From contig NZ_CP108423.1 in the NCBI RefSeq assembly GCF_035917235.1, positions 5,981,501-6,045,500 of the forward strand: 64,000 nucleotides of DNA, given 5' to 3'. A program made the translations under genes and the position numbers. Source of the stretch: Streptomyces sp. NBC_01294 (GTDB taxonomy: Bacteria; Actinomycetota; Actinomycetes; Streptomycetales; Streptomycetaceae). The notes under the pieces were generated by a model. It ran no database searches. It worked only from the letters and a program-made list of their open reading frames with translations, and had not been told where the DNA came from. Numbering within the stretch: position 1 is the first letter of the stretch; the number at the start of each line of letters is the position of its first letter. Shown here in pieces: positions 26,832 to 35,646 of the stretch.

Positions 26832-29800
26832 GTGACCAAGCCGCCGTTCACGCACCTGCACGTCCACACCCAGTACTCGCTGCTGGACGGTGCCGCGCGG
26901 CTGAAGGACATGTTCAACGCGTGCAATGAGATGGGCATGACGCACATCGCCATGTCCGACCACGGCAACCTGCACGGGGCCTACGACTTCTTCCACACCG
27001 CGAAGAAGGCCGGAGTCACGCCGATCATCGGCATCGAGGCGTACGTCGCCCCCGAGTCCCGGCGCAACAAGCGGCGCATCCAGTGGGGCCAGCCGCACCA
27101 GAAGCGCGACGACGTCTCCGGTTCCGGCGGTTACACCCACAAGACGATCTGGGCGGCGAACGCGACCGGTCTGCACAACCTCTTCCGGCTGTCCTCCGAC
27201 GCGTACGCCGAGGGCTGGCTCACCAAGTGGCCGCGCATGGACAAGGAGACCATCTCCCAGTGGTCGGAGGGCCTGATCGCCTCCACCGGCTGCCCCTCCG
27301 GAGAACTCCAGACCCGACTGCGCCTCGGCCAGTTCGACGAGGCCCTGAAGGCGGCCTCCGAGTACCAGGACATCTTCGGCAAGGACCGCTACTTCCTGGA
27401 GCTGATGGACCACGGCATCGAGATCGAGCGCCGGGTCCGCGACGGGCTGCTGGAGATCGGCAAGAAGCTCGGCATCCCGCCGCTGGTGACCAACGACTCG
27501 CACTACACGTACGCGCACGAGTCGGCCGCGCACGACGCCCTGCTGTGCATCCAGACCGGCAAGAACCTCTCGGACCCGGACCGCTTCCGCTTCGACGGCA
27601 CCGGCTACTACCTCAAGTCCACGGACGAGATGTACGCCGTCGACGCCTCGGACGCCTGGCAGGAGGGCTGCCGCAACACCCTCCTGGTGGCCGAGCAGAT
27701 CGACACCACCGGCATGTTCCAGGCCCGGAACCTCATGCCGAAGTTCGACATCCCGGAAGAGGGCTACACCGACACCACCTGGTTCAAGGAGGAAGTGCGG
27801 CGCGGCATGATCCGCCGCTATCCGGGAGGCGTCCCCGAGGATCGGCAGAAGCAGGCCGAGTACGAGATCGACGTCATCATCGAGATGGGGTTCCCGGGCT
27901 ACTTCCTCGTCGTCGCCGACTTCATCATGTGGGCCAAGAACCAGGGCATCGCGGTGGGCCCCGGCCGTGGCTCCGCGGCCGGCTCGATCGTCGCCTACGC
28001 CATGGGCATCACCGACCTCGACCCGATCACGCACGGCCTGATCTTCGAGCGGTTCCTCAACCCCGAGCGCGTCTCCATGCCCGATGTCGACATCGACTTC
28101 GACGAGCGCAGGCGCGTCGAGGTGATCCGGTACGTGACCGAGAAGTACGGCGACGACAAGGTCGCCATGATCGGCACGTACGGAAAGATCAAGGCGAAGA
28201 ACGCCATCAAGGACTCCGCGCGCGTCCTCGGCTACCCGTACGCCATGGGCGACCGGCTGACCAAGGCGATGCCCGCCGACGTCCTCGGCAAGGGCATCGA
28301 CCTCAACGGCATCACCGACCCCTCGCACCCGCGCTACGGCGAGGCCGGCGAGATCCGCGCGATGTACGAGAACGAGCCGGACGTCAAGAAGGTCATCGAC
28401 ACCGCCCGCGGCGTCGAGGGCCTGGTCCGCCAGATGGGCGTGCACGCCGCCGGCGTGATCATGTCCAGCGAGCCGATCGTCGACCACGCCCCCGTCTGGG
28501 TGCGGCACACGGACGGCGTGACCATCACGCAGTGGGACTACCCCCAGTGCGAGTCGCTCGGCCTGATCAAGATGGACTTCCTGGGCCTGCGCAACCTCAC
28601 GATCATGGACGACGCCGTCAAGATGGTGAAGGCCAACAAGGGGATCGACCTCGATCTCCTCGGTCTGCCGCTCGACGACCCCAAGACGTACGAACTGCTC
28701 TGCCGCGGTGACACGCTCGGCGTCTTCCAGTTCGACGGCGGGCCCATGCGCTCCCTGCTGCGCCTGATGAAGCCCGACAACTTCGAGGACATCTCCGCCG
28801 TCTCGGCCCTGTACCGGCCGGGCCCGATGGGCATGAACTCGCACACGAACTATGCCCTGCGCAAGAACAAGCAGCAGGAGATCACCCCGATCCACCCGGA
28901 GCTGGAGGAGCCCCTCAAGGAGATCCTCGGCGTCACCTACGGCCTCATCGTCTACCAGGAGCAGGTGCAGAAGGCCGCCCAGATCATCGCCGGCTACTCG
29001 CTCGGCGAGGCCGACATCCTGCGCCGCGTGATGGGCAAGAAGAAGCCCGAGGAACTGGCGAAGAACTTCGTCATCTTCGAGGCGGGCGCCAAGGAGAAGG
29101 GCTTCAGCGACCAGGCGATCAAGGCCCTGTGGGACGTCCTGGTCCCCTTCGCCGGCTACGCCTTCAACAAGGCCCACTCCGCCGCGTACGGCCTGGTCTC
29201 CTACTGGACCGCCTACCTCAAGGCCAACTTCCCGGCCGAGTACATGGCGGGTCTCCTCACCTCGGTCAAGGACGACAAGGACAAGTCCGCGATCTACCTG
29301 AACGAGTGCCGCCGCATGGGCATCAAGGTGCTCCCGCCGAACGTGAACGAGTCGGAGTCGAACTTCGCCGCCCAGGGCGACGACGTGATCCTCTTCGGCC
29401 TCACCGCGGTGCGCAACGTCGGCAGCAACGTCGTCGAGTCGATCATCAAGAGCAGGAAGGCCAAGGGGAAGTTCTCCTCCTTCCCCGACTTCCTGGACAA
29501 GGTCGAGGCCGTCGTCTGCAACAAGCGGACCGTCGAGTCGCTGATCAAGGCCGGCGCCTTCGACGAGATGGGCCACACCCGCAAGGGCCTGGTCGCCCAC
29601 CACGAGCCGATGATCGACAACGTGGTCGCGGTCAAGCGCAAGGAGGCCGAGGGGCAGTTCGACCTCTTCGGCGGAATGGGCGACGAGGACGCGGGCGACG
29701 AGCCGGGCTTCGGCCTCGACGTGGAGTTCTCCGACGTCGAGTGGGAGAAGTCCTACCTGCTCGCCCAAGAGCGCGAGATGCTCGGCCTCTACGTCTCCGA

Positions 29801-30377
29801 CCACCCGCTCTTCGGCCTGGAGCACGTGCTGTCCGACAAGACGGACGCCGGCATCTCCCAGCTGACCGGCGGCGAGCACTCCGACGGCGCCGTCGTCACC
29901 ATCGGCGGCATCATCTCCGGCCTCCAGCGCAAGATGACCAAGCAGGGCAACGCCTGGGCCATCGCCACCGTCGAGGACCTGGCCGGCTCCATCGAGTGCA
30001 TGTTCTTCCCGGCGACCTACCAGCTCGTCTCCACCCAGCTGGTCGAGGACACCGTGGTCTTCGTCAAGGGCCGCCTCGACAAGCGCGAGGACGTCCCCCG
30101 CCTCGTCGCCATGGAGATGATGGTCCCCGACCTCACCTCGGCCGGCACCAACGCCCCGGTGGTCCTCACCATCCCCACCGTCAAGGTCACGCCGCCGATG
30201 GTGACCCGTCTGGGGGAGATCCTGCGCCACCACAAGGGCAACACCGAGGTGCGGATCAAGCTCCAGGGGCCGCGGACCACCACCGTGCTGCGCCTCGACA
30301 AGCACCGCGTCCAGCCCGACCCGGCCCTCTTCGGCGATCTCAAGGTGCTGCTCGGCCCGTCCTGCCTGGCCGGATAG
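26832..30377 (+). CDS. dnaE: DNA polymerase III alpha subunit (replicative)
   Basis: Catalytic subunit of the chromosomal replicase, 1181 residues, the usual DnaE1 length. Order: N-terminal PHP domain (HLHVHTQYSLLDGAARL), polymerase palm with the catalytic Asp motifs MPDVDIDFDERRR, the fingers, NKAHSAAYGLVSYWTAYLKA, helix-hairpin-helix, the beta-clamp binding region, and a C-terminal OB fold (GAVVTIGGIISGLQRKMTKQ). The GTG at 26832 follows GGAGGA; the upstream extension of the frame has no such support. A bidirectional hairpin follows the stop. Confidence 0.97.
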   Translation: MTKPPFTHLHVHTQYSLLDGAARLKDMFNACNEMGMTHIAMSDHGNLHGAYDFFHTAKKAGVTPIIGIEAYVAPESRRNKRRIQWGQPHQKRDDVSGSGGYTHKTIWAANATGLHNLFRLSSDAYAEGWLTKWPRMDKETISQWSEGLIASTGCPSGELQTRLRLGQFDEALKAASEYQDIFGKDRYFLELMDHGIEIERRVRDGLLEIGKKLGIPPLVTNDSHYTYAHESAAHDALLCIQTGKNLSDPDRFRFDGTGYYLKSTDEMYAVDASDAWQEGCRNTLLVAEQIDTTGMFQARNLMPKFDIPEEGYTDTTWFKEEVRRGMIRRYPGGVPEDRQKQAEYEIDVIIEMGFPGYFLVVADFIMWAKNQGIAVGPGRGSAAGSIVAYAMGITDLDPITHGLIFERFLNPERVSMPDVDIDFDERRRVEVIRYVTEKYGDDKVAMIGTYGKIKAKNAIKDSARVLGYPYAMGDRLTKAMPADVLGKGIDLNGITDPSHPRYGEAGEIRAMYENEPDVKKVIDTARGVEGLVRQMGVHAAGVIMSSEPIVDHAPVWVRHTDGVTITQWDYPQCESLGLIKMDFLGLRNLTIMDDAVKMVKANKGIDLDLLGLPLDDPKTYELLCRGDTLGVFQFDGGPMRSLLRLMKPDNFEDISAVSALYRPGPMGMNSHTNYALRKNKQQEITPIHPELEEPLKEILGVTYGLIVYQEQVQKAAQIIAGYSLGEADILRRVMGKKKPEELAKNFVIFEAGAKEKGFSDQAIKALWDVLVPFAGYAFNKAHSAAYGLVSYWTAYLKANFPAEYMAGLLTSVKDDKDKSAIYLNECRRMGIKVLPPNVNESESNFAAQGDDVILFGLTAVRNVGSNVVESIIKSRKAKGKFSSFPDFLDKVEAVVCNKRTVESLIKAGAFDEMGHTRKGLVAHHEPMIDNVVAVKRKEAEGQFDLFGGMGDEDAGDEPGFGLDVEFSDVEWEKSYLLAQEREMLGLYVSDHPLFGLEHVLSDKTDAGISQLTGGEHSDGAVVTIGGIISGLQRKMTKQGNAWAIATVEDLAGSIECMFFPATYQLVSTQLVEDTVVFVKGRLDKREDVPRLVAMEMMVPDLTSAGTNAPVVLTIPTVKVTPPMVTRLGEILRHHKGNTEVRIKLQGPRTTTVLRLDKHRVQPDPALFGDLKVLLGPSCLAG

Positions 30378-30400
30378 CGCCGCCCCCCCCGCACGTACCG

Positions 30401-30433
30401 AAGGGCCTGCCCGGCGATGCCGGGCAGGCCCTT
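30401..30433. terminator. Bidirectional hairpin between dnaE and the 53-aa gene
   Basis: Perfect 15-base arms (30401-30415 and 30419-30433) with loop GAT, between the convergent stops at 30377 and 30454. It can serve both transcripts. There is no U-run. Confidence 0.88.
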
Positions 30434-30453
30434 CCCGTCACAGAGTGCGGGCG

Positions 30454-30615
30454 TCAGTTGTGGCCGAACTTCTTCTGCTTGCTCTTGTGGGCCAGATCCA
30501 TCGGACTCGGCGACGGATTCATCGACTCGGTCGAGGACTCGGTCGAGGTCTTCGACGGATCCTGCGACGAGCGGGCCTGCTGCTTCGGCTGCTTCTGCTG
30601 CTTGTTCTTGGCCAT
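30454..30615 (-). CDS. Small hydrophilic protein, 53 residues
   Basis: Short gene with a good ribosome binding site (GGAGG, 7 bases before the ATG at 30615) and G/C-biased third positions. The product begins MAKNKQQKQPKQQAR, continues with Ser/Thr/Asp-Pro-rich sequence (STESSTESM, PSPSPMD) and ends LAHKSKQKKFGHN. It is very hydrophilic with basic ends, has no cysteines and is probably unstructured. It lies convergent to dnaE with a shared terminator. The function is not known; nucleic-acid binding is possible from its charge only. Confidence 0.7.
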   Translation of the reverse strand: MAKNKQQKQPKQQARSSQDPSKTSTESSTESMNPSPSPMDLAHKSKQKKFGHN

Positions 30616-30692
30616 GGTGGAGCCTCCGTGAGGGTCTAGGGGCCAGGACCGCCTTCACACTCACACAGGCCCGGAAACCGCGCATTTTGGAT

Positions 30693-30712
30693 CATTACTG
30701 CGCGTAGCAATG
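30693..30712. promoter_or_regulatory. Imperfect 20-bp palindrome in the divergent gap
   Basis: CATTACTGCGCGTAGCAATG matches its own complement at 16 of 20 positions, centred on GCGC. It sits in the 222-base gap between the divergent 53-aa gene and the NYN-domain gene. An operator role is possible but unsupported beyond symmetry. Confidence 0.25.
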
Positions 30713-30837
30713 CCCCCTCTCCCCGTGCACCGTGAGATCCGCCACGCCGATGATCGAGTTCCGGCCTTCAACACCCTTGAGGTCGGGCAGACTCGGGGCA
30801 CCCGCCGAAAAACACAGAGGAACCCCCAGGGAAGAGG

Positions 30838-32145
30838 GTGGAACGCGTGGACCGCTGCGTCGTCCTGGTGGACGCCGGCTACCTGCTGGGTGCCGCCGCC
30901 AGCCTTCTCGCCGGGGAGCCCTCCCGCTCCCGGATCACCGTCGACCATGCCGCCCTCATCCAGGGCCTGCGCGAGCGGGCCGAGGCCGACACCGAGCAGC
31001 CCCTGCTGCGCATCTACTGGTTCGACGGCGCGCCCGACCGGGTGCCGCAGCCCGAACACCGGCGGCTGCGCGTCATGCCCCGCGTCACCGTCCGGCTCGG
31101 CGCCCTGACCCGCAGCGACGGCCGCTGGGCGCAGAAGGGCGTCGACGCCGCCATGCACGCCGAGCTCACCGAGCTCGCCCGCAACCGCGCCTGCTCCGAC
31201 GTGGTCCTGGTGACCGGCGACGGCGACCTGCTGCCCGGCCTGATGTCCGCCAAGGAACACGGCGTCGCCGTCCACCTGTGGGCCGTCCAGGCCGCCGACG
31301 GGGACTACAACCAGTCCGAGGACCTCGTCGCCGAGGCCGACGAACGCCGCGTCCTGGACCGTGCCTGGATCACCCGGGCCGTCCGCGCCAAGGACCTCAC
31401 CGGACTGTGCTCCCCGCCGCCCGCGCCGCGCCCCGACATCGCCGCCATCCTCTCCGCCCCGCTGCCCGAGGCGGCGCTCGCCGAGGCCGCCCGCAACGGC
31501 ACCGCCGCCACCGGCGACGACGACCGGGAGGGAGTCCCCGTACCGGCGCCGACCACCCCCGGGGGCAAGCCGGTCCCCACGCCCAAGGACCTCGCCGGCG
31601 CCCTGCGGGCCCCCGGACACCAGGCCGGCGCGCAGGGCGGGCCGAGCGCCGCGCCCGCCCCGTCCAGCGCCCTGCGCTGGTCCTCCGACAAGGGCTGGAT
31701 CGACCGGGCAGGACCGCTCGGCGAACCCGCCGAGACCGCCTCCCTGCCCACCCTCGCCCAGCTCACCAGCGCTGAGCAGCGCTGGGCGGACCGGGAGGAG
31801 GACATCACCACCGTCGGCGGGGACCCGTTCGAGGTGGGACAGGTGTTCGCCCGGCGCTGGATGGAACGGCTCCCGGAGACCGTGCACCTGCAGAAGCTGG
31901 CCACGATGTACCCGCGCATCCCGCACCGGATCGACGGCGAGCTGCTGCGCTACGCCGCCCGGTTCGGCCTGCTCGCGCACAAGGACGACCAGATCGACGA
32001 GCACGACCGGTACGCCATCCGCGCCGGGTTCTGGCGGGAGATCGATGTGCGTGCGGCCGCCGAGCACGTGGCCGCCGTACCGGCCGCCGCACCGGGAACG
32101 GGCCCCGTCGACGTCGCCGCCCCGCTGACCCCGGCGGCCGAGTAG
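30838..32145 (+). CDS. NYN-domain (PIN-like) putative ribonuclease
   Basis: Protein of 435 residues. The N-terminal NYN domain (about residues 5-170) shows the acidic positions expected of a PIN/FLAP-like metal-dependent nuclease: VVLVDAGYLLGAAA at the start, KGVDAAMHAEL in the middle and DVVLVTGDGDLLPGL later. A Pro/Ala-rich linker (about 190-285) leads to a conserved C-terminal region (RIPHRIDGELLRYAARFGLL) that looks like a winged-helix or LOTUS-like domain. RNA processing or decay is likely by family. The GTG at 30838 follows AGGGAAGAGG. Confidence 0.82.
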   Translation: MERVDRCVVLVDAGYLLGAAASLLAGEPSRSRITVDHAALIQGLRERAEADTEQPLLRIYWFDGAPDRVPQPEHRRLRVMPRVTVRLGALTRSDGRWAQKGVDAAMHAELTELARNRACSDVVLVTGDGDLLPGLMSAKEHGVAVHLWAVQAADGDYNQSEDLVAEADERRVLDRAWITRAVRAKDLTGLCSPPPAPRPDIAAILSAPLPEAALAEAARNGTAATGDDDREGVPVPAPTTPGGKPVPTPKDLAGALRAPGHQAGAQGGPSAAPAPSSALRWSSDKGWIDRAGPLGEPAETASLPTLAQLTSAEQRWADREEDITTVGGDPFEVGQVFARRWMERLPETVHLQKLATMYPRIPHRIDGELLRYAARFGLLAHKDDQIDEHDRYAIRAGFWREIDVRAAAEHVAAVPAAAPGTGPVDVAAPLTPAAE

Positions 32146-32173
32146 GGGCGGGAACCCCGTAGGCTGCTCCCTC

Positions 32174-33211
32174 GTGAGTACGGGCACAGCACAGGCGCAC
32201 AACGGCACGGCGGCAGCCGCGGGGGCGGCGTCGGACGTGATCTGCGCGGTGCGTGACCTCGTCAAGACGTATCCCGCGGTACGCGGACGGCGCGGGGCCC
32301 CGGCCCTGCCCGAGACCCGCGCCAACGACGGGATCTCCCTGGACGTCCGGCGCGGCGAGATCTTCGGCCTGCTCGGCCCCAACGGCGCCGGCAAGTCCAC
32401 CCTGGTCCGCCAGCTGACCGGCCTGATGCGGCCCGACGCCGGCTCCGTGACCCTGCTCGGCCACGACCTCGTACGCCACCCCCGGCGGGCGGCGCGGCTG
32501 CTCGCCTACCTGGGGCAGGAGTCCACCGCCTTGGACGAGCTCACGGTGGCGCTCGCCGCCGAGACCACCGGGCGGCTGCGCGGGCTCGACGCACGGGCCG
32601 CGCGGGCCGAGCGCGACGCCGTACTGGAGGAACTCGGGCTGACCGCGATCGCCGGACGGCCCCTGAAGAAACTTTCCGGCGGCCAGCGCCGCCTGGCCTG
32701 CTTCGCCTCCGCGCTGGTGGGGGAGCGGCCCCTACTGGTCCTCGACGAGCCCACCACCGGCATGGACCCGGTGGCCCGGCGGGCCGTGTGGTCGGCCGTG
32801 GACCGGCGGCGCGCCCAGCACGGCGCGACCGTCCTGCTCGTCACCCACAACGTCATCGAGGCCGAGACCGTCCTCGACCGGGTCGCCGTCATCGACCAGG
32901 GCAGGGTCATCGCCTGTGACACCCCGGCAGGACTGAAGGCCAGTGTCCCGGGCGAGGTCCGGCTGGAGCTCGTGTGGCGGTCCGCCCCGCCGCTGGAGGT
33001 CCCGGAAGTCGCATCGCTCGCGCCGCTGGCCGCCGAGTCGGGTCGCCGCTGGGTGCTGCGGCTGGCGCCGGACGAGGCGCGGGCCGCGGTGGCCGCGGTC
33101 ACCGGAGGCCCGGCCTTCGCCGCCCTCGACGACTTCACGCTGGCGACACCGAGCCTGGAGGACGTCTACCTGGCGCTCGGCGGGCGGATGAAGGGGCTGG
33201 TGAAGTCGTGA
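32174..33211 (+). CDS. ABC transporter ATP-binding subunit
   Basis: ATPase of an ABC-2 type exporter, 345 residues with a GTG start. Walker A GPNGAGKST, signature LSGGQRR, Walker B LLVLDEPTTGMDP and the switch His in LLVTHN are all intact. After the nucleotide-binding domain (to about residue 250) comes a C-terminal accessory region typical of the DrrA/CcmA-like group. The stop overlaps the permease start (GTGA). The substrate is unknown; such pairs export lipids, antibiotics or peptides. Confidence 0.93.
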   Translation: MSTGTAQAHNGTAAAAGAASDVICAVRDLVKTYPAVRGRRGAPALPETRANDGISLDVRRGEIFGLLGPNGAGKSTLVRQLTGLMRPDAGSVTLLGHDLVRHPRRAARLLAYLGQESTALDELTVALAAETTGRLRGLDARAARAERDAVLEELGLTAIAGRPLKKLSGGQRRLACFASALVGERPLLVLDEPTTGMDPVARRAVWSAVDRRRAQHGATVLLVTHNVIEAETVLDRVAVIDQGRVIACDTPAGLKASVPGEVRLELVWRSAPPLEVPEVASLAPLAAESGRRWVLRLAPDEARAAVAAVTGGPAFAALDDFTLATPSLEDVYLALGGRMKGLVKS

Positions 33212-33993
33212 CCACCACCACTGCTGTGGACACCGTCGTGGGCGTGCTCGCGCCGAAGGCGCGGTTCTTCCCCTCGCTGGCCGCCGTGTACCGGGCGCAG
33301 CTGTCCCGGGCGCGGGTCGCCCGGATCCCGCTGCTGTTCGTGGCCACCTTCCAGTCCGTCGGGATCATGATCCTGATGCGCGGGGTGGTCGACGGGGGCT
33401 CGGAGGCCCGGGCCGTCGTCGCCGGGTCCTCGGTGCTCGTCGTCGCCTTCGTCGCACTGAACCTGCTCGCGCAGTACTTCGGACAGCTGCGGGCCGGCGG
33501 CGGGCTCGACCACTACGCCACCCTGCCGGTGCCGCCCGCGTCCGTGGTGCTGGGCGCGGCCGCCGCGTACGCCTCCTTCACGCTGCCGGGGACGCTGGTC
33601 ACCGCCGTCTTCGGGTGCCTGCTCTTCGGCCTGCCGATGGGCGGGCTGTGGATCCTGGCCGCGGTGGTCCCGCTGGCCGGGGCCGCGCTGGCCGGGCTGG
33701 GCGCGGCGCTGGGGCTGCTGGCGCCGCGGCAGGAGCTGGCCACCCTCGCCGGGCAGCTCGGGATGTCGGCGGCGCTGCTGCTGGGCGTGCTGCCGCCCGA
33801 GCGGATGCCGGACATGATCGTGTGGGCCCGGGACCTGCTGCCCTCAACGTACGGCGTGGAGGCGTTCGCGCAGACCTTCGCACCCGAGCCCGACTGGGCG
33901 GCCGTCGCCTTCGACCTCGGCGTGTGCGGGGCGGTCGGGGTCCTCTCGCTGGCCCTCGCCACGTGGGCGTACCGGCGGGCCGCGGTCCGCTGA
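33208..33993 (+). CDS. ABC-2 type transporter permease
   Basis: Membrane subunit of 261 residues with six predicted membrane segments and an N-terminal cytoplasmic helix (FFPSLAAVYRAQLSRARVAR). A conserved motif near the last segments (DLLPSTYGVEAFAQTF) is typical of ABC-2 permeases. The GTG at 33208 overlaps the ATPase stop by four bases, so the pair forms one exporter. Confidence 0.9.
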   Translation: MTTTTAVDTVVGVLAPKARFFPSLAAVYRAQLSRARVARIPLLFVATFQSVGIMILMRGVVDGGSEARAVVAGSSVLVVAFVALNLLAQYFGQLRAGGGLDHYATLPVPPASVVLGAAAAYASFTLPGTLVTAVFGCLLFGLPMGGLWILAAVVPLAGAALAGLGAALGLLAPRQELATLAGQLGMSAALLLGVLPPERMPDMIVWARDLLPSTYGVEAFAQTFAPEPDWAAVAFDLGVCGAVGVLSLALATWAYRRAAVR

Positions 33994-34040
33994 CACGGTC
34001 CGCCGATGTCGTCTCCGGGCGCACCTGGCACGATGTGGGG

Positions 34041-34694
34041 GTGACCGAAGCCGTGACCCCGCCGTCCCCGTTCGACCCGCCGTCGCTCCCGCCCGAGAAG
34101 CCCGGTGGGTCCTCCGGCGCCGTCACCCCGGAGGACGTCCGGGACGCGGCCGTCGTGGCCCTGGCGATCGGCGTGGCCGGACTGCTCCTCGGACTGCTGT
34201 GGGTGTGGCTGGCGCCGCGCGTGCAGTACGTCTCCAACGGCGAGTCCGTGTTCCTGCGCAACAGCGAGAGCGAGGCGCGGATCGCGTCCGACGGGACCTT
34301 CTTCCTGCTGTCGGTGGGGCTGGGCGTGCTGAGCGCCGTCGGCACGTTCCTGTGGCGGCGGCGCGGTGGCGTGCCGCTGGTGATCGGGCTCGCGGTCGGC
34401 TCCGGCTTCGCCGCGCTGGTGGGGTGGCGGTTCGGGCTGTGGCTGGGGCCGTCGCCGGACCTGGTCGCCGCGGCGGCGAAGGCGGGCAAGGGGGTGCCGT
34501 TCGACGCGCCGCTGCAGTTGCTGGCGCACGGGGCGCTGCTGGCGTGGCCGATGACCGCGGTCCTGCTGCACCTGGGCCTGACGGCGCTGTGGTCGCCGCG
34601 GGATCCGGAGCCGTCCCCGCTGGCCGGCTGGACCGGCTACTACCAGGCCGCGCCGGCCGACGCGGCCGCCCCGCCGGAGCCCCCGCGCACCTGA
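34041..34694 (+). CDS. Membrane protein, DUF2567-like
   Basis: Protein of 217 residues: a Pro-rich cytoplasmic N-terminus (residues 1-40), a membrane segment (about 41-62), an external loop with YVSNGESVFLRNSESEARIASD, then three more hydrophobic segments and a Pro-rich C-terminus. The layout resembles the actinobacterial DUF2567 family, but I am not certain of the family. It follows the ABC pair by 47 bases in the same direction and may be part of the same transcript. The GTG at 34041 lacks a good ribosome binding site. Confidence 0.65.
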   Translation: MTEAVTPPSPFDPPSLPPEKPGGSSGAVTPEDVRDAAVVALAIGVAGLLLGLLWVWLAPRVQYVSNGESVFLRNSESEARIASDGTFFLLSVGLGVLSAVGTFLWRRRGGVPLVIGLAVGSGFAALVGWRFGLWLGPSPDLVAAAAKAGKGVPFDAPLQLLAHGALLAWPMTAVLLHLGLTALWSPRDPEPSPLAGWTGYYQAAPADAAAPPEPPRT

Positions 34695-34711
34695 CGGTTC
34701 ACCGCCCGCCC

Positions 34712-34977
34712 GCGCCGCCTCAATCGCCGGCGGGGCTCAAGGATCGGGGCTCCGCCCCGGACCCCGCGCCTCAAACGCCGGCGAGGCTGAAAGAGCGCCT
34801 CAAACGCCGGCGGGCTGAAAGAGCGTCTCAAACGCCGGCGGGCTGAAAGAGCGTCTCAAACGCCGGCGGGGCTGAAATGGCCTGCGGGAATTCGGCTGTG
34901 CAGGTGGGCGGGGCCGCATCATCCAGCCTCGCCGGCGATTGAGGCGCGGGGGTTCGGGGGCGGAGCCCCTGACAGCG
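34712..34977. repeat. Dispersed repeat copies with a 28-bp tandem
   Basis: Part of the 423-base gap between the DUF2567-like gene and ybaK. It has the element CGCCTCAATCGCCGGCGGGGCT (34715 onward). A run of short copies with CTCAAACGCCGGCGGG spaced exactly 28 bases (34799, 34827, 34855) follows, then an inverted copy (AGCCTCGCCGGCGATTGAGG, 34925-34944). No gene is seen. Confidence 0.8.
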
Positions 34978-34980
34978 GCG

Positions 34981-35103
34981 GCGAGCCCGGCGGACTGCGG
35001 GCGGCCCCCGGTGCGGCGGCGGCGAGCCCGGCGGACTGCGGGCGGCCCCCGGTGCGGCGGCGGCGAGCCCGGCGGACTGCGGGCGGCCCCCGGTGCGGCG
35101 GCG
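34981..35103. repeat. 41-bp tandem repeat, three exact copies
   Basis: Units at 34981-35021, 35022-35062 and 35063-35103, each beginning GCGAGCCCGGCGGACTGCGG, identical as read, followed by a degenerate fourth start at 35104. The array stops 14 bases before the ybaK stop codon. Confidence 0.9.
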
Positions 35104-35117
35104 GCGCGCCCGGTGGG

Positions 35118-35612
35118 CTACGGGCGGGCGATCGGGGCCAGGGTGGCCCTCGTGAGGGCGGTCAGGTCGGTGGGGGACAGTTCGATCTCCAGGCCGCGCC
35201 GACCCGCCGAGCAGCAGATCGTGGCCTGCGCCGAAGCCGACGCGTCGATCACCGTACGCAGCCGCTTGCGCTGCCCCAGCGGGGAGATGCCGCCCAGGAC
35301 GTAGCCCGTCGTGCGCTCCGCCAGCGCGGGATCCGCCATCGCCGCCCGCTTCCCGCCGACCGCTGACGCGAGCGCCTTCAGGTCCAGCGACCCCGAGACC
35401 GGGACCACCGCCACCGTCAGGACGCCGTCCACGTCGGCGACGAGGGTCTTGAAGACCTGGGTCGGTGAGACGCCCATCGCCTCGGCCGCCTCCTGGCCGT
35501 ACGAGGGGTGCGCCGGGTCGTGCTCGTACGCGTGCGTGGTGAACGGGACCCCGGCCGCCGTCAGGGCGACGATCGCCGGGGTGCCGGCCGCCTGCTTCGT
35601 CTTCTTCGCCAT
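35118..35612 (-). CDS. ybaK: YbaK/EbsC family Cys-tRNA(Pro) deacylase
   Basis: Trans-editing enzyme of 164 residues that hydrolyses Cys mischarged on tRNA-Pro. Family motifs are HDPAHPSYGQEAAEAMGV, VFKTLVADVD and LKALASAVGGKRAAMADP, with the catalytic-site Lys in FKTL, followed by GYVLGGISPLGQRKRL. Its stop lies next to the 41-bp tandem array. It is read after the LON-domain gene, from which it is separated by a 34-base spacer with an 8-base repeat, TCTGTCCG. Confidence 0.92.
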   Translation of the reverse strand: MAKKTKQAAGTPAIVALTAAGVPFTTHAYEHDPAHPSYGQEAAEAMGVSPTQVFKTLVADVDGVLTVAVVPVSGSLDLKALASAVGGKRAAMADPALAERTTGYVLGGISPLGQRKRLRTVIDASASAQATICCSAGRRGLEIELSPTDLTALTRATLAPIARP

Positions 35613-35646
35613 CGGTGATCCGTCTGTTCGTCTGTCCGTCTGTCCG

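Noticed and set aside
26637..30305. Very long open frame on the - strand running through dnaE into the DUF2252 gene
   Set aside because: Only the part from 26636 down matches a family and has AGGAGG before its ATG. The rest is antisense to dnaE.
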